Source: Natronomonas moolapensis 8.8.11 | Lineage (GTDB): Archaea; Halobacteriota; Halobacteria; Halobacteriales; Haloarculaceae | Direction of reading: 5' to 3' | Assembly (NCBI RefSeq): GCF_000591055.1 | Contig: NC_020388.1 | Span: 2,480,001-2,544,000 of the forward strand | DNA: 64,000 nt | Part shown: positions 1 through 8,569 of the stretch, one piece after another | Layout: each line of letters opens with the position of its first letter | How positions within the stretch are numbered: the stretch's first letter is position 1 | The notes under the pieces: model-generated | What the model was told of the DNA's origin: nothing | The model's database searches: none | Seen by the model: only the letters and a program-made list of their open reading frames with translations | Translations under genes and position numbers: made by a program

Positions 1-263
1 AAGGCAACGAGAGCGACGGCGGGGGAAGCGGGAGAGACGAGGGGAGCGAGGACGGCGGAGGCGGGGAGACGAACGACAGCGACGACGGCAGTGGCGCCGA
101 GAGCACGGACGAAAGCGACGGGGACGACGGCGGCGACGATCCGGGGTTCCCGAGCGAGGTCGTCGGCCTGCTCGGGGCGTTCGCCGGCGCGGTCGGCACC
201 GAACACGCTGTCGGCGGCGCGGCGGTCGTCGGCGCGGCGCACGTGCTCGGCTACTGGGCGTAG
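1..263 (+). CDS. C-terminal part of an acidic, low-complexity secreted or membrane protein (partial)
   Basis: An open frame enters from the left edge (first full codon at base 3) and ends at TAG 261-263. The first two thirds are almost pure Asp, Glu, Gly and Ser, a spacer typical of haloarchaeal exported proteins. It is followed by a Gly/Ala/Val-rich hydrophobic tail of about 25 residues ending in Gly-Tyr-Trp-Ala. The tail could be a membrane anchor. The N-terminus lies outside the window, so no family or function can be assigned. The acidic spacer agrees with the high-salt lifestyle seen in the rest of the window. Confidence 0.55.
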   Translation, partial: GNESDGGGSGRDEGSEDGGGGETNDSDDGSGAESTDESDGDDGGDDPGFPSEVVGLLGAFAGAVGTEHAVGGAAVVGAAHVLGYWA

Positions 264-324
264 CGAGCGACGGGGCGCTGTCGGCCTTCACAAAACGTAT
301 CCGGCGCTGTCCCCCACCGTCCGT

Positions 325-828
325 ATGGACGAACACGGCCGCCGCCGATTCCTCAAGACCGCGAGCGTCGGGATGACAGCAGCGATCGCCGGGTGTGGCT
401 CCGCCGAGGACGCCCCCGCCCAATCGAGCACGGAGGATCAGGTGACGGTCACTGTCGTGCTTAATCCCGACAGGGATGCTCTTCAAATGCGCCGACAGGA
501 GCTCGTAGAGGAAGTGGAGGCGGGCAACGTGACACAGAGTGAGGCTGCCGAACAGTTCTCTGAGGAGAGGTCAGAGCTGTTAGCCGAGACAGCAACTAAC
601 GCTCAAGAGAGTCTCGAATCCGGCGGTGCCGAGATCGAAGACGTCGATGAAGAGGCGCTTGTCATGCGGGCTACTGGCAACCCGGCGACGCTCGTTAGCG
701 TACTTACAGAGGACTATATTTCGGCGATTTCGGAAGCGAGCGATTACGACGAATTTTCCGAGACACCCGAGGGCGGGGACGCCAACGCGACGGACACCGG
801 GGCCGTCGAGGACGGAGCAGGCGAATAA
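325..828 (+). CDS. Small Tat-exported lipoprotein of unknown function
   Basis: This encodes a 167-residue protein. The N-terminus has a twin-arginine signal (RRRFLKTASVG) followed by a short hydrophobic stretch and an Ala-Gly-Cys lipobox near residue 24, so it is probably exported folded and lipid-anchored. The mature part is Glu/Gln-rich and probably helical (about residues 45-110), and the tail is acidic. I chose ATG 325 because the Tat motif follows it directly; the open frame extends further upstream but lacks a signal there. No enzymatic motif was seen. It converges on the TumA-like gene downstream and has no obvious operon partner. The family is not recognised. Confidence 0.7.
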   Translation: MDEHGRRRFLKTASVGMTAAIAGCGSAEDAPAQSSTEDQVTVTVVLNPDRDALQMRRQELVEEVEAGNVTQSEAAEQFSEERSELLAETATNAQESLESGGAEIEDVDEEALVMRATGNPATLVSVLTEDYISAISEASDYDEFSETPEGGDANATDTGAVEDGAGE

Positions 829-886
829 GAAGCCCCAGTCACCCTCGGAGGGACGAACGGCCGATCGAACGCAACGAGCGCCGTGT

Positions 887-1336
887 TCACGGCGCGGCGG
901 CGGCCGTGTCGTCGGCGTTCGGGTCGAACGTGAGGTTGATAACGAGTTCGTCGAACCAGACGACTGGACGCTTACACTGGCCGTCTTCCTCGAAGAAAAT
1001 GATGCCCAACTGGGCGAGCCGGCTGAGTTCCTCGTGGACGTTCTTTACGTCCCGGTCGACGACCCGCGCAGTCTCGTTGATGCTGGCTGGACCTTCTTGA
1101 CGGATGGCTTCGATGAGATCGAGGACGCGCGGCGTCAACGTCGCCATTAGGTCGTCATAGCTAGGGAACGAGAGTGTCGGCGTGGAATCCACCGCGTCGC
1201 CCCGTTCGAGCGCTTCGATCCCGTCGGTGACGTCGTCGTGAAACTCGTCGGAGGACTTCACGGTCACGACGAGGGTCGATTCGGCCCGAAGCTGTTCGCG
1301 CTCCATCGGGTGCAGCGGCGGCGTGGTATCGTTCAT
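887..1336 (-). CDS. TumA-like (HVO_A0114 family) winged-helix DNA-binding antitoxin, copy 1
   Basis: This 149-residue protein has a central MarR-like winged helix (about residues 70-130: TPRVLDLIEAI, then ETARVVDRDVKNVHEEL as the recognition helices). It follows the TumE-like gene in the same direction with a 24-base gap, so the two probably form one transcript. The role is inferred from pairing: it should bind its toxin and repress the shared promoter through the inverted repeat at 1708-1725. ATG 1336 was chosen; an in-frame GTG at 1345 would add three residues. A paralogue in the same arrangement lies at 8927-9349. The family names come from memory of haloarchaeal annotations and were not checked by search. 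Confidence 0.7.
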   Translation of the reverse strand: MNDTTPPLHPMEREQLRAESTLVVTVKSSDEFHDDVTDGIEALERGDAVDSTPTLSFPSYDDLMATLTPRVLDLIEAIRQEGPASINETARVVDRDVKNVHEELSRLAQLGIIFFEEDGQCKRPVVWFDELVINLTFDPNADDTAAAAP

Positions 1337-1360
1337 GAGTATCACCGTGGTGTGACGGCC

Positions 1361-1705
1361 TCACTCGACCTCGAGTTCGGACTTTGGGGCCTCGCTCCAG
1401 AACCGTGCCCAGAGTTCGACCATCCCGGGGAATTCGATGATGTCGGGGCCGGAGCCCGGTGCGACGTGCCGTTCGTGTCCTTTGGTATCTTCATGAGAGT
1501 TATCGTAGCGACGAATCGTCCCGTCCTCGAGCGTGCGGGGCGGGTCCGGCTCCGTCGCACCGTAGTGGAATTTGTAGGCCCACCCAGACGGGTACGCGTC
1601 GTGATCGGTACGCATGGTGAACACGCGGATGACGGTCCCGTCGGGGTACGTCCGTCCCTCGCTCACGCCATCGAGGTCGTCGTCAGTCAGCGAGGCTATC
1701 CTCAC
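1361..1705 (-). CDS. TumE-like (DUF6516) putative toxin, copy 1
   Basis: This encodes a 114-residue protein. Motifs shared with the paralogue at 8570-8887 are YPSGW, RYDNSHE, KGHERH and FPGMVE near the C-terminus. The conserved His and Arg residues suggest a nuclease-like or nucleotide-binding toxin, but the mechanism is not visible in the sequence. The gene starts with GTG at 1705, two bases after an 18-base inverted repeat that overlaps the TATA-like stretch ATTATATTGG. This is the expected geometry for an autoregulated leaderless operon. The downstream partner is a winged-helix protein. The TumE/DUF6516 assignment rests on the motif pattern and gene pairing. Confidence 0.68.
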   Translation of the reverse strand: MRIASLTDDDLDGVSEGRTYPDGTVIRVFTMRTDHDAYPSGWAYKFHYGATEPDPPRTLEDGTIRRYDNSHEDTKGHERHVAPGSGPDIIEFPGMVELWARFWSEAPKSELEVE

Positions 1706-1707
1706 TT

Positions 1708-1725
1708 ATTGGTGCGTGGACCAAT
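1708..1725. promoter_or_regulatory. Putative operator of TumE/TumA copy 1 (6-6-6 inverted repeat)
   Basis: ATTGGT and ACCAAT form perfect 6-base arms around a 6-base spacer, two bases from the GTG start of the TumE-like gene and overlapping its TATA-like element (reverse strand ATTATATTGG). The second TumE/TumA module has an inverted repeat of exactly the same geometry at 8543-8560 (GTTGGG-N6-CCCAAC). The shared TTGG/CCAA core supports a conserved autoregulatory site. Confidence 0.6.
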
Positions 1726-1736
1726 ATAATGAGTCT

Positions 1737-1754
1737 ATTGGTCAGAAGGACAAT
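1737..1754. promoter_or_regulatory. Degenerate second copy of the TumE/TumA operator
   Basis: The 18-base stretch starts with ATTGGT and ends with GACAAT, matching the 1708 operator at four of six arm positions with the same 6-base spacer. It begins 29 bases further from the gene. It could be an auxiliary binding site or chance similarity. Confidence 0.3.
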
Positions 1755-1778
1755 CGACAAACCCGTCTGCCCTGATCC

Positions 1779-2399
1779 TCACCCGAGGTCGAACTCGAGT
1801 CGATCGCCCGCCTCGACGCCGTGTCGCGTCGTCCACTCGTAGTTCACCTCGAGGACGTACTGTCCCCGACCGGGATACGCCTGGTCGTTGCCGACCTCGT
1901 CGGGACCGGGGGCGGGCGCGTGATGGATTTTAGTGATCGTGCCCGCCGAGTCCGCGTAGACGATGTCGATCCCGAAGTCCATCCGCCGCATCACGAACGT
2001 CCGGTCGGCGACCGACCCGTAGACGAACACCATCCCGCGGTCCTCGGGCAGCGAGTCGGTGTCGCTCAGGCCCGTATAACGGAGGTCACCCGTGTCGGCG
2101 ATGGCCGCCGTCACCGATCCGAGTTCGGAGCCGTCCTCGGAAACGACGCCGATCTCGGTCGTCTCGTAGCTTTCGTGGACCGGCTCGGGGGTCGGCGTCG
2201 CCTCGGGCGCGGGCGTTCCATCGTCCGGCGCGGGCGTCCCATCGTCCGGCGCGGGCGTCCCATCGTCCGGCGCGGGCGTTCCATCGTCCGGCGCGGGCGT
2301 TCCGTCCCCGGGCACCGCGTCGGCGTCGTTCGCGGCGTCGAGACAGCCCGAGAGGCCGGCCAGCGCCGCCGTCGTCGCGAGCCAGGTCCGGCGATCCAT
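1779..2399 (-). CDS. DUF192 domain lipoprotein
   Basis: This encodes 206 residues. The N-terminus (MDRRTWLATTAALAGLSGC) is a Tat-like/lipoprotein signal with a Cys near residue 19. A repetitive linker of DGTPAPD units follows (residues about 30-70). The C-terminal 120 residues match DUF192: RGMVFVYGS, a central FVMRRMDFGIDIVYAD and a Lys-Ile-His-His strand, ending in a short beta domain. DUF192 proteins are small extracytoplasmic beta folds of unsettled function. ATG 2399 was chosen because the signal starts there and a TATA-like TTTTATGTAC lies about 25 bases upstream. It converges with nothing and stands alone. Confidence 0.8.
   Translation of the reverse strand: MDRRTWLATTAALAGLSGCLDAANDADAVPGDGTPAPDDGTPAPDDGTPAPDDGTPAPDDGTPAPEATPTPEPVHESYETTEIGVVSEDGSELGSVTAAIADTGDLRYTGLSDTDSLPEDRGMVFVYGSVADRTFVMRRMDFGIDIVYADSAGTITKIHHAPAPGPDEVGNDQAYPGRGQYVLEVNYEWTTRHGVEAGDRLEFDLG
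2207..2304. repeat. 21-base tandem repeat coding for the DGTPAPD linker
   Basis: Four full 21-base units (beginning ccatcgtccggc) run from 2218 to 2301, with partial units on both sides. They are nearly identical at DNA level and encode the Pro/Asp linker of the DUF192 lipoprotein. Their number may vary between strains by slippage. Confidence 0.85.
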
Positions 2400-2421
2400 A
2401 CCGTCCGATTGGGGCGACCAG

Positions 2422-2431
2422 TACATAAAAG
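2422..2431 (-). promoter_or_regulatory. TATA box of the DUF192 lipoprotein gene
   Basis: The reverse strand reads TTTTATGTAC, centred about 27 bases upstream of ATG 2399. This spacing fits a leaderless archaeal transcript. Confidence 0.5.
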
Positions 2432-2485
2432 CCGGTAGCCGGGACGCCCGAATTGCAATTGACCAGCGCGGTCGAACGTCGGCGT

Positions 2486-2624
2486 ATGCCCCCGGCCGAG
2501 GACGTCTCCGCACGACTCGCCGAACTCGAGCCGCGTCGAGCGGGAGTACTCGATCGGCGAGTTGGGCATCTTCGGTTCGTGTGCACGCGGCGAACAGCGC
2601 CCGGACAACGAACTCGCAATATAA
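2486..2624 (+). pseudogene. Relic of a minimal nucleotidyltransferase (MntA-type antitoxin), frameshifted
   Basis: The start MPPAEDVSARLAELEPR is in one frame. The continuation REYSIGELGIFGSCARGEQ (ending RPDNELAI and a TAA at 2622) is in another frame about 30 codons later. GIFGS-x-ARGE followed by PD is the nucleotide-binding signature of minimal nucleotidyltransferases of the HepT/MntA toxin-antitoxin type. The catalytic Asp-x-Asp is damaged (NEL in place of DSD or DLD), and the rest of the domain and the HepT partner are absent. This is a dead fragment of a sixth toxin-antitoxin locus in this region. Confidence 0.6.
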
Positions 2625-3005
2625 AACCCGTCGTCAGGGACATACAGGTTCGAAAAGAACGCTGGCGATTTTACTGACCGGATGGATCCGACAATTTAAG
2701 TCACAAACCGGTGTATCGTGCGTCGTGTGTGGGGAGCTGGCGTTCGACACGGCTCAGAGCCGGAAACAAAGAGCAAGCCGGCCACGCCGACGACCGCAAG
2801 GCAATCGGGTACCCCGAAGCCCTTTCGAGGGGAGGAGGAGCGGCTTCGTGGCAACGCCACTGGCTCACTGTTCGGCGAACCGTCGCCTCCCGACCTTCGG
2901 GGGGGACCCGCCTGCCGACACCGGGTGGGAGGCCGGCACCCGTGGGCGCGGGAGGACGTCACTCGAAACTCACTCAAACAGACAGTAACGTCGGGGAGAT
3001 CAATC
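2625..3005. other. Intergenic stretch without a supported gene
   Basis: About 380 bases between the nucleotidyltransferase relic and the histidine kinase. It contains an AT-rich acaatttaagtcac near 2688 that could be a promoter, then GC-rich palindromic sequence. No conserved protein, RNA or repeat was recognised. Confidence 0.4.
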
Positions 3006-4055
3006 ATGGAACTTCAGACCGTCGAACAGTACAAGACACTTATCGATCACTCGACGGACGTCGTCGCTTTGCTCGACGAGACCGGGATCATCCAGTTCGC
3101 CAATCCGGCTGTCGAAGCGATGCTCGGATACGACCCCGATGAGCTCGTCGGACAACAGGCGTTTGATCTGCTTCACCCCGACGACAGAGCGCAAGCCGCC
3201 GATGCGTTCGATCGGATCGCCGGAACGCCCGGTCGATCGACCGAAAGACACGAACATCGGCTTCGACACGCCGACGGGTCGTGGGTCTGGGCGGAGTCCG
3301 TCACGACAAACAGGACCGACTCCGACATCGGGGGGTTCGTCATCAACACGCGCGAGATCACCGAGCGCAAGCACTACGAAGAACAGCTACAAAAGACGAC
3401 CGAGCAACTAGAAGCGTTGAATCGCGTGGTTCGCCACGACATCCGAAACGACATGTCGGTCATCGTCGGCTGGGGTGAAACGCTCCAGGGCAACGTTGAC
3501 GGGGAGTTACAGGACGCTCTCGACCACGTTCTACAGAAGTCCCACCACGTTATCGAACTCACGGAGATCGCCCGGGACTTCGTCAGATCGCTGGTGGGAG
3601 ACGACGAGACCGAGGTGACACCTGTCGACCTCGAGGAGTGTGTACGCGCGGAGCTCGCGACGATCCGTGAATCCTATCCGGACGCGCGGGTCCGCGTCTC
3701 GGGTGCCATACCCGACGTATCCGTCCACGCAAACGAGATGCTTTCGTCGGTCTTCAGGAATTTCTTCGAGAATGCGGTACAGCACAACGACGAGGCGACA
3801 CCCGAGATCACGGTCGGATTCGTCGATACGGGTGAAACCGTTCGCGTCCGGGTCGCCGATAACGGGCCCGGGATTCCGGATACACGAAAAGAGAAAATAT
3901 TCGGGAAAGGACAGAAGGGTCTCGATAGTTCCGGAACCGGCATCGGCCTGTATCTCGTCGACACGCTGGTAGACCAATTCGGGGGCGACGTCTGGGTCGA
4001 AGACAACGACCCCAAGGGGGCCGTCTTTGCTGTTGAACTTCGGAGAGCGAAGTGA
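3006..4055 (+). CDS. PAS-domain sensor histidine kinase
   Basis: This encodes 349 residues without membrane segments, so it is a cytoplasmic sensor. A PAS domain covers residues 6-125 (LIDHSTDVVALLDE, then DPDELVG and the closing TREITERK). A short coiled linker leads to the phosphoacceptor helix NRVVRHDIRNDM (His about 150). The HATPase domain has the N box (FFENAVQHND), the G1 box (ADNGPGIP) and the G2 box (GTGIGLYL). Haloarchaea have many such kinases, often without an adjacent response regulator, and none is present here. The frame is open upstream, but ATG 3006 begins the PAS homology. The signal sensed is unknown. Confidence 0.88.
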   Translation: MELQTVEQYKTLIDHSTDVVALLDETGIIQFANPAVEAMLGYDPDELVGQQAFDLLHPDDRAQAADAFDRIAGTPGRSTERHEHRLRHADGSWVWAESVTTNRTDSDIGGFVINTREITERKHYEEQLQKTTEQLEALNRVVRHDIRNDMSVIVGWGETLQGNVDGELQDALDHVLQKSHHVIELTEIARDFVRSLVGDDETEVTPVDLEECVRAELATIRESYPDARVRVSGAIPDVSVHANEMLSSVFRNFFENAVQHNDEATPEITVGFVDTGETVRVRVADNGPGIPDTRKEKIFGKGQKGLDSSGTGIGLYLVDTLVDQFGGDVWVEDNDPKGAVFAVELRRAK

Positions 4056-4120
4056 CATCCTCCGCGCCGTAAACGGAGAGGGATCGAAGATCCCTCAAGC
4101 AGCCGGGCGAAGCCCGGCGA
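4053..4120. mobile_element. Hairpin-rich relic resembling an IS200/IS605 (IS1341) end
   Basis: TGACATCCTCCGCGCCGTAA with the following ACGGAGAGG resembles the conserved end of haloarchaeal TnpB-type elements. It is followed by the small hairpins GGATCGAAGATCC and CCGGGCGAAGCCCGG. The stretch aacggag-n-gggatcgaagatcc recurs near 9370. No transposase gene is linked, so this is a remnant or a non-autonomous piece. Confidence 0.4.
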
Positions 4121-4329
4121 CGGCAAGGCTTCCGACGCATGGGGAATACCAGTCAGTCGTCGTCTCCAGAACCTTCGGTTCTGGCGGGCTGCACGAGAGC
4201 TTCATACTGATGGACGGACTCACATGGCACCGACGCACGAGTGAGCCGCCGGCCGCGCCGTCGAACGGCGTGCTTTGCGTCGTGTGTCCGTTCGTTTGGC
4301 CGTCAGTATCAGTCCCGTGAACGCTGGTA

Positions 4330-4771
4330 GAGGGTTTCGACTCTTCGAACGCGGTGAGCGTCGTCTCCGACTGTCGCAGCGCTGTTCGGCGCGCTGGCGC
4401 TCGACGTCGGCGACGACCTGATCGAACCGGCACCGACGGGCTACTTCGAGGCGGAGTACGCCGCCAGCGGCGAGGGGAACGCCGACCACCGGCCCTGCGT
4501 CGAAGTGACGAACACGTTGGGAGAGACGGCCGACGCGGACGACATCCGTATGAGAGACGAGAGGCGGGGAACACGATCGCCTGGAGCGACGCGTGGACAG
4601 GCGGCGAGACGGTGAAGGCCGGGGAGTACGTCCACCTCGGCGAGTTCGACAGCGACGGCACGCTCGATCCGATCTGCGAGGCGGGAGACACGTACACGAT
4701 CCTCTACACCGACGGGAACGGCCACACGCTGTTGGTAATCCGCTCCCGGCCCGGCGACTGCATCCGGAGGC
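4330..4771 (+). pseudogene. Decayed type IV pilin gene
   Basis: Three frames together read like a haloarchaeal PilA-type pilin. The signal-proximal part is broken (NAVSVVSDCRS). Then follow LFGALALDVGDDL and EPAPTGYFEAEYAASGEG in a second frame, and EAGNTIAWSDAWTGGETVKA through GDTYTILYTDGNGHTLLVIR in a third. The hydrophobic assembly helix is mostly lost. At least two frameshifts are needed. The last frame has lost its stop and runs in frame into the subtilase start at 4822. Expression as a pilin is not possible. Confidence 0.65.
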
Positions 4772-4787
4772 GCCGTCCCGCGGCCGG

Positions 4788-4797
4788 CAATATAAAT
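4788..4797 (+). promoter_or_regulatory. TATA box of the subtilase gene
   Basis: CAATATAAAT lies about 30 bases before ATG 4822. This supports that ATG, rather than any upstream in-frame codon within the pilin relic, as the start of a leaderless transcript. Confidence 0.6.
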
Positions 4798-4821
4798 CCC
4801 GAGCCCCCAAAGCGTCGATCG

Positions 4822-7800
4822 ATGGTATCCGTTCCCCGCGCCCCCTCCGGGCGGACCCGACGCCTCGCCGTCCTCGCCGTCCTCGCCGTCCTCTGGTCGC
4901 TTGCGGTGCTCGCAGCCACGTCCGGCGCGCTCGCGGTTGCTGAGCCAACGGGCGGGGGACAGGGCGTGGGCGCGGACGCGAATGCAGACGCGAACGCGAA
5001 TGCAAACGCGAATACAAACGCGAATGCAAAGGCGACCGGCGAGGGCGTCACCGTCGCGGTCCTCGACAGTGGCATCGACGACGGCCACCCCGACCTCGCT
5101 GGCCGCGTCACGGAGCGGGTCGACCTCACCGGCGCGGAGCCGACCCACCCAGAGAACGGAACGGACGAAAGCGGCCACGGCACGTTCGTCGCGGGCGTCC
5201 TCGGGGGCAGCGGCGCGGCGAGCAACGGCGACCACGCCGGGGTCGCGCCGGGCGCCGCGCTGGTCGACGTCCGGATCATGGCCGAGGACGGCGACGCCGA
5301 CGAGGCGACCGTCGCCGAGGGCATCGAGTACGCCGTCTCGGAGGCCGACGCCGATATCGTACTCTTGAGCCTCCAGAGCGTCGGCTCCGAGCCGGCGGTG
5401 ATCGAAGAGCGCGTCGAGTGGGCGAACGACCGGGGGGCGCTAGTGGTCGCCTCGGCGGGCAACCGGGCCGGCCCGCGCTCGGTCACCACGCCGGGCACCG
5501 CGCGGGCGGCGCTCACGGTCGGGGCAGCCGACGGCGCGGGGACCGTCTGGGAGCGCTCCGCCTACGGCCCGACGCGGGCCGGGGCGTTCAAGCCCGAGTT
5601 GCTCGCGCCCGGCGTCGGGATCGTCGGCCCGCGGGCCGGCTACGGCGAGGGCGGCGGAGAGAGCGGCGACGAACACGCCGACCCCTACGCCCGCCGGACG
5701 GGGACGAGCATCGCGGCCGCGAAGGCGGCGGGCGTGGCCGCGCTGCTCGCCGAGTCCGACCCCGACCTCGGGCCGGCAGCGCTGGAGCGCCGCCTGACGG
5801 GCACCGCTCGGCCAGTCGCCGGGAACGAAAACGGGACGGCAGCGGCCGGATCGGGCGTCGTCGACGCCGACGCCGCGCTCGCGCCGGGTGTCGTCGCCGA
5901 CGGCGTCCTCGATCTGGGCGTCGTCGACGACGACGAGGCGGTGACCCGGACCGTGACCGTCGAGAACCGCGACGACCGCCGCCACGACCTCACCTTCGAG
6001 GCGACCCTCCGAAACGCCGAAACGGGCGAGCGGGCCGACGGGGCGATATCGCTGCACCGAAGCGATCGCTCGCTCGCACCGGGCGAGCGGGCGACGATCG
6101 GGGTCCGGGTCGACGGGAACGTCTCCTCGGGCGTCTACGCCGGGGCGATCCGCTACGCCGTCGACGGCCAGCCCCGGTCGATCGCGGTCGGGTTCGTCCG
6201 CGGCGGCCGCGTCACCGTCGAGAAGCGGCCGCTGTCGGCCGGCGACCGCGTCGACGGCGACGAGTTGCTCGTCTTCACCGAGGAGGACACCCACAGCGAG
6301 GTGTTGGCCGTCGAGGACGGGACTGCGAGCTTCCTAGCCGGCGGCGGCACCTACGTCGTCTGGTCGGCGGGCGTCGACGACGCGAGCGGATCCGTGGTGT
6401 TTCTCTCCGAGCGCCTCCGGGTCGACGGCGACACCCGGGTCGTCCTCGACGAGGCCGAGACCGTCCGGGCGGGGGTCGACGCGACCGCACTCGAATCGAG
6501 ATACGGCCCCCTCGAGAACCGCTCGATCGCGGCGTCGATGGTCACGGAGACGGCCGGTGGGACCGAGCGGCTCTCCCGGCGCGTCCTCGATGCCGACACC
6601 CGGACGGTCCGGGTCTCGCGGGATCGCGAGACCGCCTTCACCGCGAGGTACCTGCTCACGACCGAGACGGACGGGGCGGCGCTCGACGCCGCCGAGGTCT
6701 TCCATCTGAGCCACCACGTCCGCTGGACCAAGTGGGCGGCGCCCCGGACGGTCCGTCCCGACGACCTCGAGACGACCACCTACCGGATCGGGCGGACGAC
6801 GCTCGATCGGACCCCCGAGGTCCAGGAGCGAACCTCGGTGCGGCGCACGGAGAGCGGCCGCGGGCTCTCGTGGTTCCCGCTCGGCGATCGCTCGCTCCAG
6901 CGCGTCCACCGCACCCCCGAGATCGACCACGACCGACACCTCAGACTCGAGGGGTGGCGAGCGGCGCTGTCGACGCCGAGCGAGCGGGAGGTCCCGGGGT
7001 GGCCGCCGAACGCCGCGCTGTCGCACCCCTTCGTCGCGACGGCGGACGTCGACATCGACGACGGGACCGCCTCGGTCGGGGCGCGGCCGCTCGACGACGG
7101 CGCGGGCACCCGGCTGTACGCGCGCGGCGAACACGCCGTCTCGGTCGCCGTCGACGGCGAGATCCGAGCCGAGCGCCGCAGCGACGATCCCACCATCGAC
7201 GTCGGGGGCGTCCCGGTCGGCGACGCCGAGTCGGTGTCGGTGCGGATCGACGGCGAGAACCCCGAAGGCCGGCTCTCGACGCGGACGCGGACCGAGGTGA
7301 CGCTGCGCGGCAACGACACCGCCGGCGCGTCGGTGCCGCTGCTCCGGGACGTCCGCCTCGAGGACGCCACGCCGACGAACGCCGCCGGGCCGGGGGCGGT
7401 GCCGATCCGCATCCGCACCGCGGCGCGGGAGGCGGTCGCGGACGCAACCGTCTGGCATACGACCGGGAGCGCCGAGACGCCGCCGTGGGTCGACGCCTCG
7501 GGCTGGGAGCGGACGCCCGCGGGGTTCGGCTACCGGGGGCTTCGCGCGACGGTCGAGGCCCCCGAGTCGGCCGAGACGGTGAGTCTCGCAGTCGAGGTCG
7601 ACGCCGAGTCGGGGAGTACGGTCCGGACGATGACGGCCGACGCCTTCCACGTCGGGCGGGCGCCGAACACCTCGACGCGGTTCGTCGAGGGGCGGCTCCG
7701 GACGGCCGACGGCGGCGCCGCCGACAACGACACCGTGATCGCAGCGCCGGCCGAGGGCGACCCCGTCGTCGCGTCGACGGGATCGAACGGCCGGTTCAGC

Positions 7801-8526
7801 CTCGAAGTGCCGAAAGACGAGTCCTACGAACTGCAGTACCGCCGCGGGGACCTCTTCGACGGGGGGTCCGACGAGTCCAGCGCCCCGAAGCGCCCCGACT
7901 TCTACTCGCTCGGGCGGGTCGAGGCCACCGAGGACACCGAACTCAATCGGACGCTGCCGGCGCCGACGCGGTTCGACGTCCGCGTCCGCGACGAGCGCGG
8001 CGTGGCCGCCGAGAACGCCACCGTCCGGATCGCCCACCGGGCGGGCAACGCCACGAGCGTCGTCGAACTCACGACGGACAAAGACGGGACGGTCGCCCTC
8101 GGCGGGACGCCGGGCCTGCATCTGGCGGGGCCGGTCAACGTCACCGTCGAGGCGCCCGAGGAGTCGCCGTTCGTCGCGTCGACGCTGCAGCGGACGGTGG
8201 CCCTCGACGGCACCGTCGAGCGCGCCACCGAGCGGTTCGTCCTCGAGACCGAGCCGCCGACTGCGGCGCTGTCGACGAGCCGGACGTGGATGCTCGAGGG
8301 GACGCCGACGACGCTCGACGCGAGCGCGAGCGAGGTGCCCGCCGGTCCCGCCGAGTACCGCTGGGACCTCGACGGCGACGGGTCGATCGACCGGGTGACC
8401 GACGCGCCGACGACGCGCTATGCGCCCGCACTCGGCGAGACCGACCCCTCGGTGACGGTCGTCGACGCGGCCGGCAAGCGCGCGAACGCGACGGTCGGGC
8501 CGATCCATGTGACCGAGGAAGTATAA
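4822..8526 (+). CDS. Large secreted S8 family subtilisin-like serine protease with PKD domain
   Basis: This encodes 1,234 residues. A hydrophobic N-terminal signal (residues about 14-40) is followed by an Ala/Asn repeat linker (ANANANAN, residues about 52-70). The S8 catalytic domain covers about residues 75-365 with Asp in VAVLDSGIDD, His in DESGHGTFVAG and Ser in RRTGTSIAAAKAAG, so all three catalytic residues are present. Long beta-rich regions follow, with carboxypeptidase-regulatory-like segments around residues 1000-1130 and a PKD-like domain at the end (YRWDLDGDGSIDR). It probably acts outside the cell. The frame continues upstream through the pilin relic, but the signal peptide and TATA box fix the start at 4822. 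No prodomain of usual length is visible. Confidence 0.85.
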   Translation: MVSVPRAPSGRTRRLAVLAVLAVLWSLAVLAATSGALAVAEPTGGGQGVGADANADANANANANTNANAKATGEGVTVAVLDSGIDDGHPDLAGRVTERVDLTGAEPTHPENGTDESGHGTFVAGVLGGSGAASNGDHAGVAPGAALVDVRIMAEDGDADEATVAEGIEYAVSEADADIVLLSLQSVGSEPAVIEERVEWANDRGALVVASAGNRAGPRSVTTPGTARAALTVGAADGAGTVWERSAYGPTRAGAFKPELLAPGVGIVGPRAGYGEGGGESGDEHADPYARRTGTSIAAAKAAGVAALLAESDPDLGPAALERRLTGTARPVAGNENGTAAAGSGVVDADAALAPGVVADGVLDLGVVDDDEAVTRTVTVENRDDRRHDLTFEATLRNAETGERADGAISLHRSDRSLAPGERATIGVRVDGNVSSGVYAGAIRYAVDGQPRSIAVGFVRGGRVTVEKRPLSAGDRVDGDELLVFTEEDTHSEVLAVEDGTASFLAGGGTYVVWSAGVDDASGSVVFLSERLRVDGDTRVVLDEAETVRAGVDATALESRYGPLENRSIAASMVTETAGGTERLSRRVLDADTRTVRVSRDRETAFTARYLLTTETDGAALDAAEVFHLSHHVRWTKWAAPRTVRPDDLETTTYRIGRTTLDRTPEVQERTSVRRTESGRGLSWFPLGDRSLQRVHRTPEIDHDRHLRLEGWRAALSTPSEREVPGWPPNAALSHPFVATADVDIDDGTASVGARPLDDGAGTRLYARGEHAVSVAVDGEIRAERRSDDPTIDVGGVPVGDAESVSVRIDGENPEGRLSTRTRTEVTLRGNDTAGASVPLLRDVRLEDATPTNAAGPGAVPIRIRTAAREAVADATVWHTTGSAETPPWVDASGWERTPAGFGYRGLRATVEAPESAETVSLAVEVDAESGSTVRTMTADAFHVGRAPNTSTRFVEGRLRTADGGAADNDTVIAAPAEGDPVVASTGSNGRFSLEVPKDESYELQYRRGDLFDGGSDESSAPKRPDFYSLGRVEATEDTELNRTLPAPTRFDVRVRDERGVAAENATVRIAHRAGNATSVVELTTDKDGTVALGGTPGLHLAGPVNVTVEAPEESPFVASTLQRTVALDGTVERATERFVLETEPPTAALSTSRTWMLEGTPTTLDASASEVPAGPAEYRWDLDGDGSIDRVTDAPTTRYAPALGETDPSVTVVDAAGKRANATVGPIHVTEEV

Positions 8527-8542
8527 CCCCCGATTTTATGTT

Positions 8543-8560
8543 GTTGGGCACCCACCCAAC
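8543..8560. promoter_or_regulatory. Putative operator of TumE/TumA copy 2
   Basis: GTTGGG-CACCCA-CCCAAC is a perfect 6-6-6 inverted repeat between a TATA-like TTTTAT (8534-8539) and ATG 8570. Its architecture is identical to the repeat before the first TumE/TumA pair (1708-1725), while the outer and inner arm bases differ. Confidence 0.6.
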
Positions 8561-8569
8561 ACACGGCGA

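Noticed and set aside
6334-8508. 724-codon reverse-strand open frame opposite the subtilase
   Set aside because: Arg-rich composition without motifs; a GC-bias shadow.
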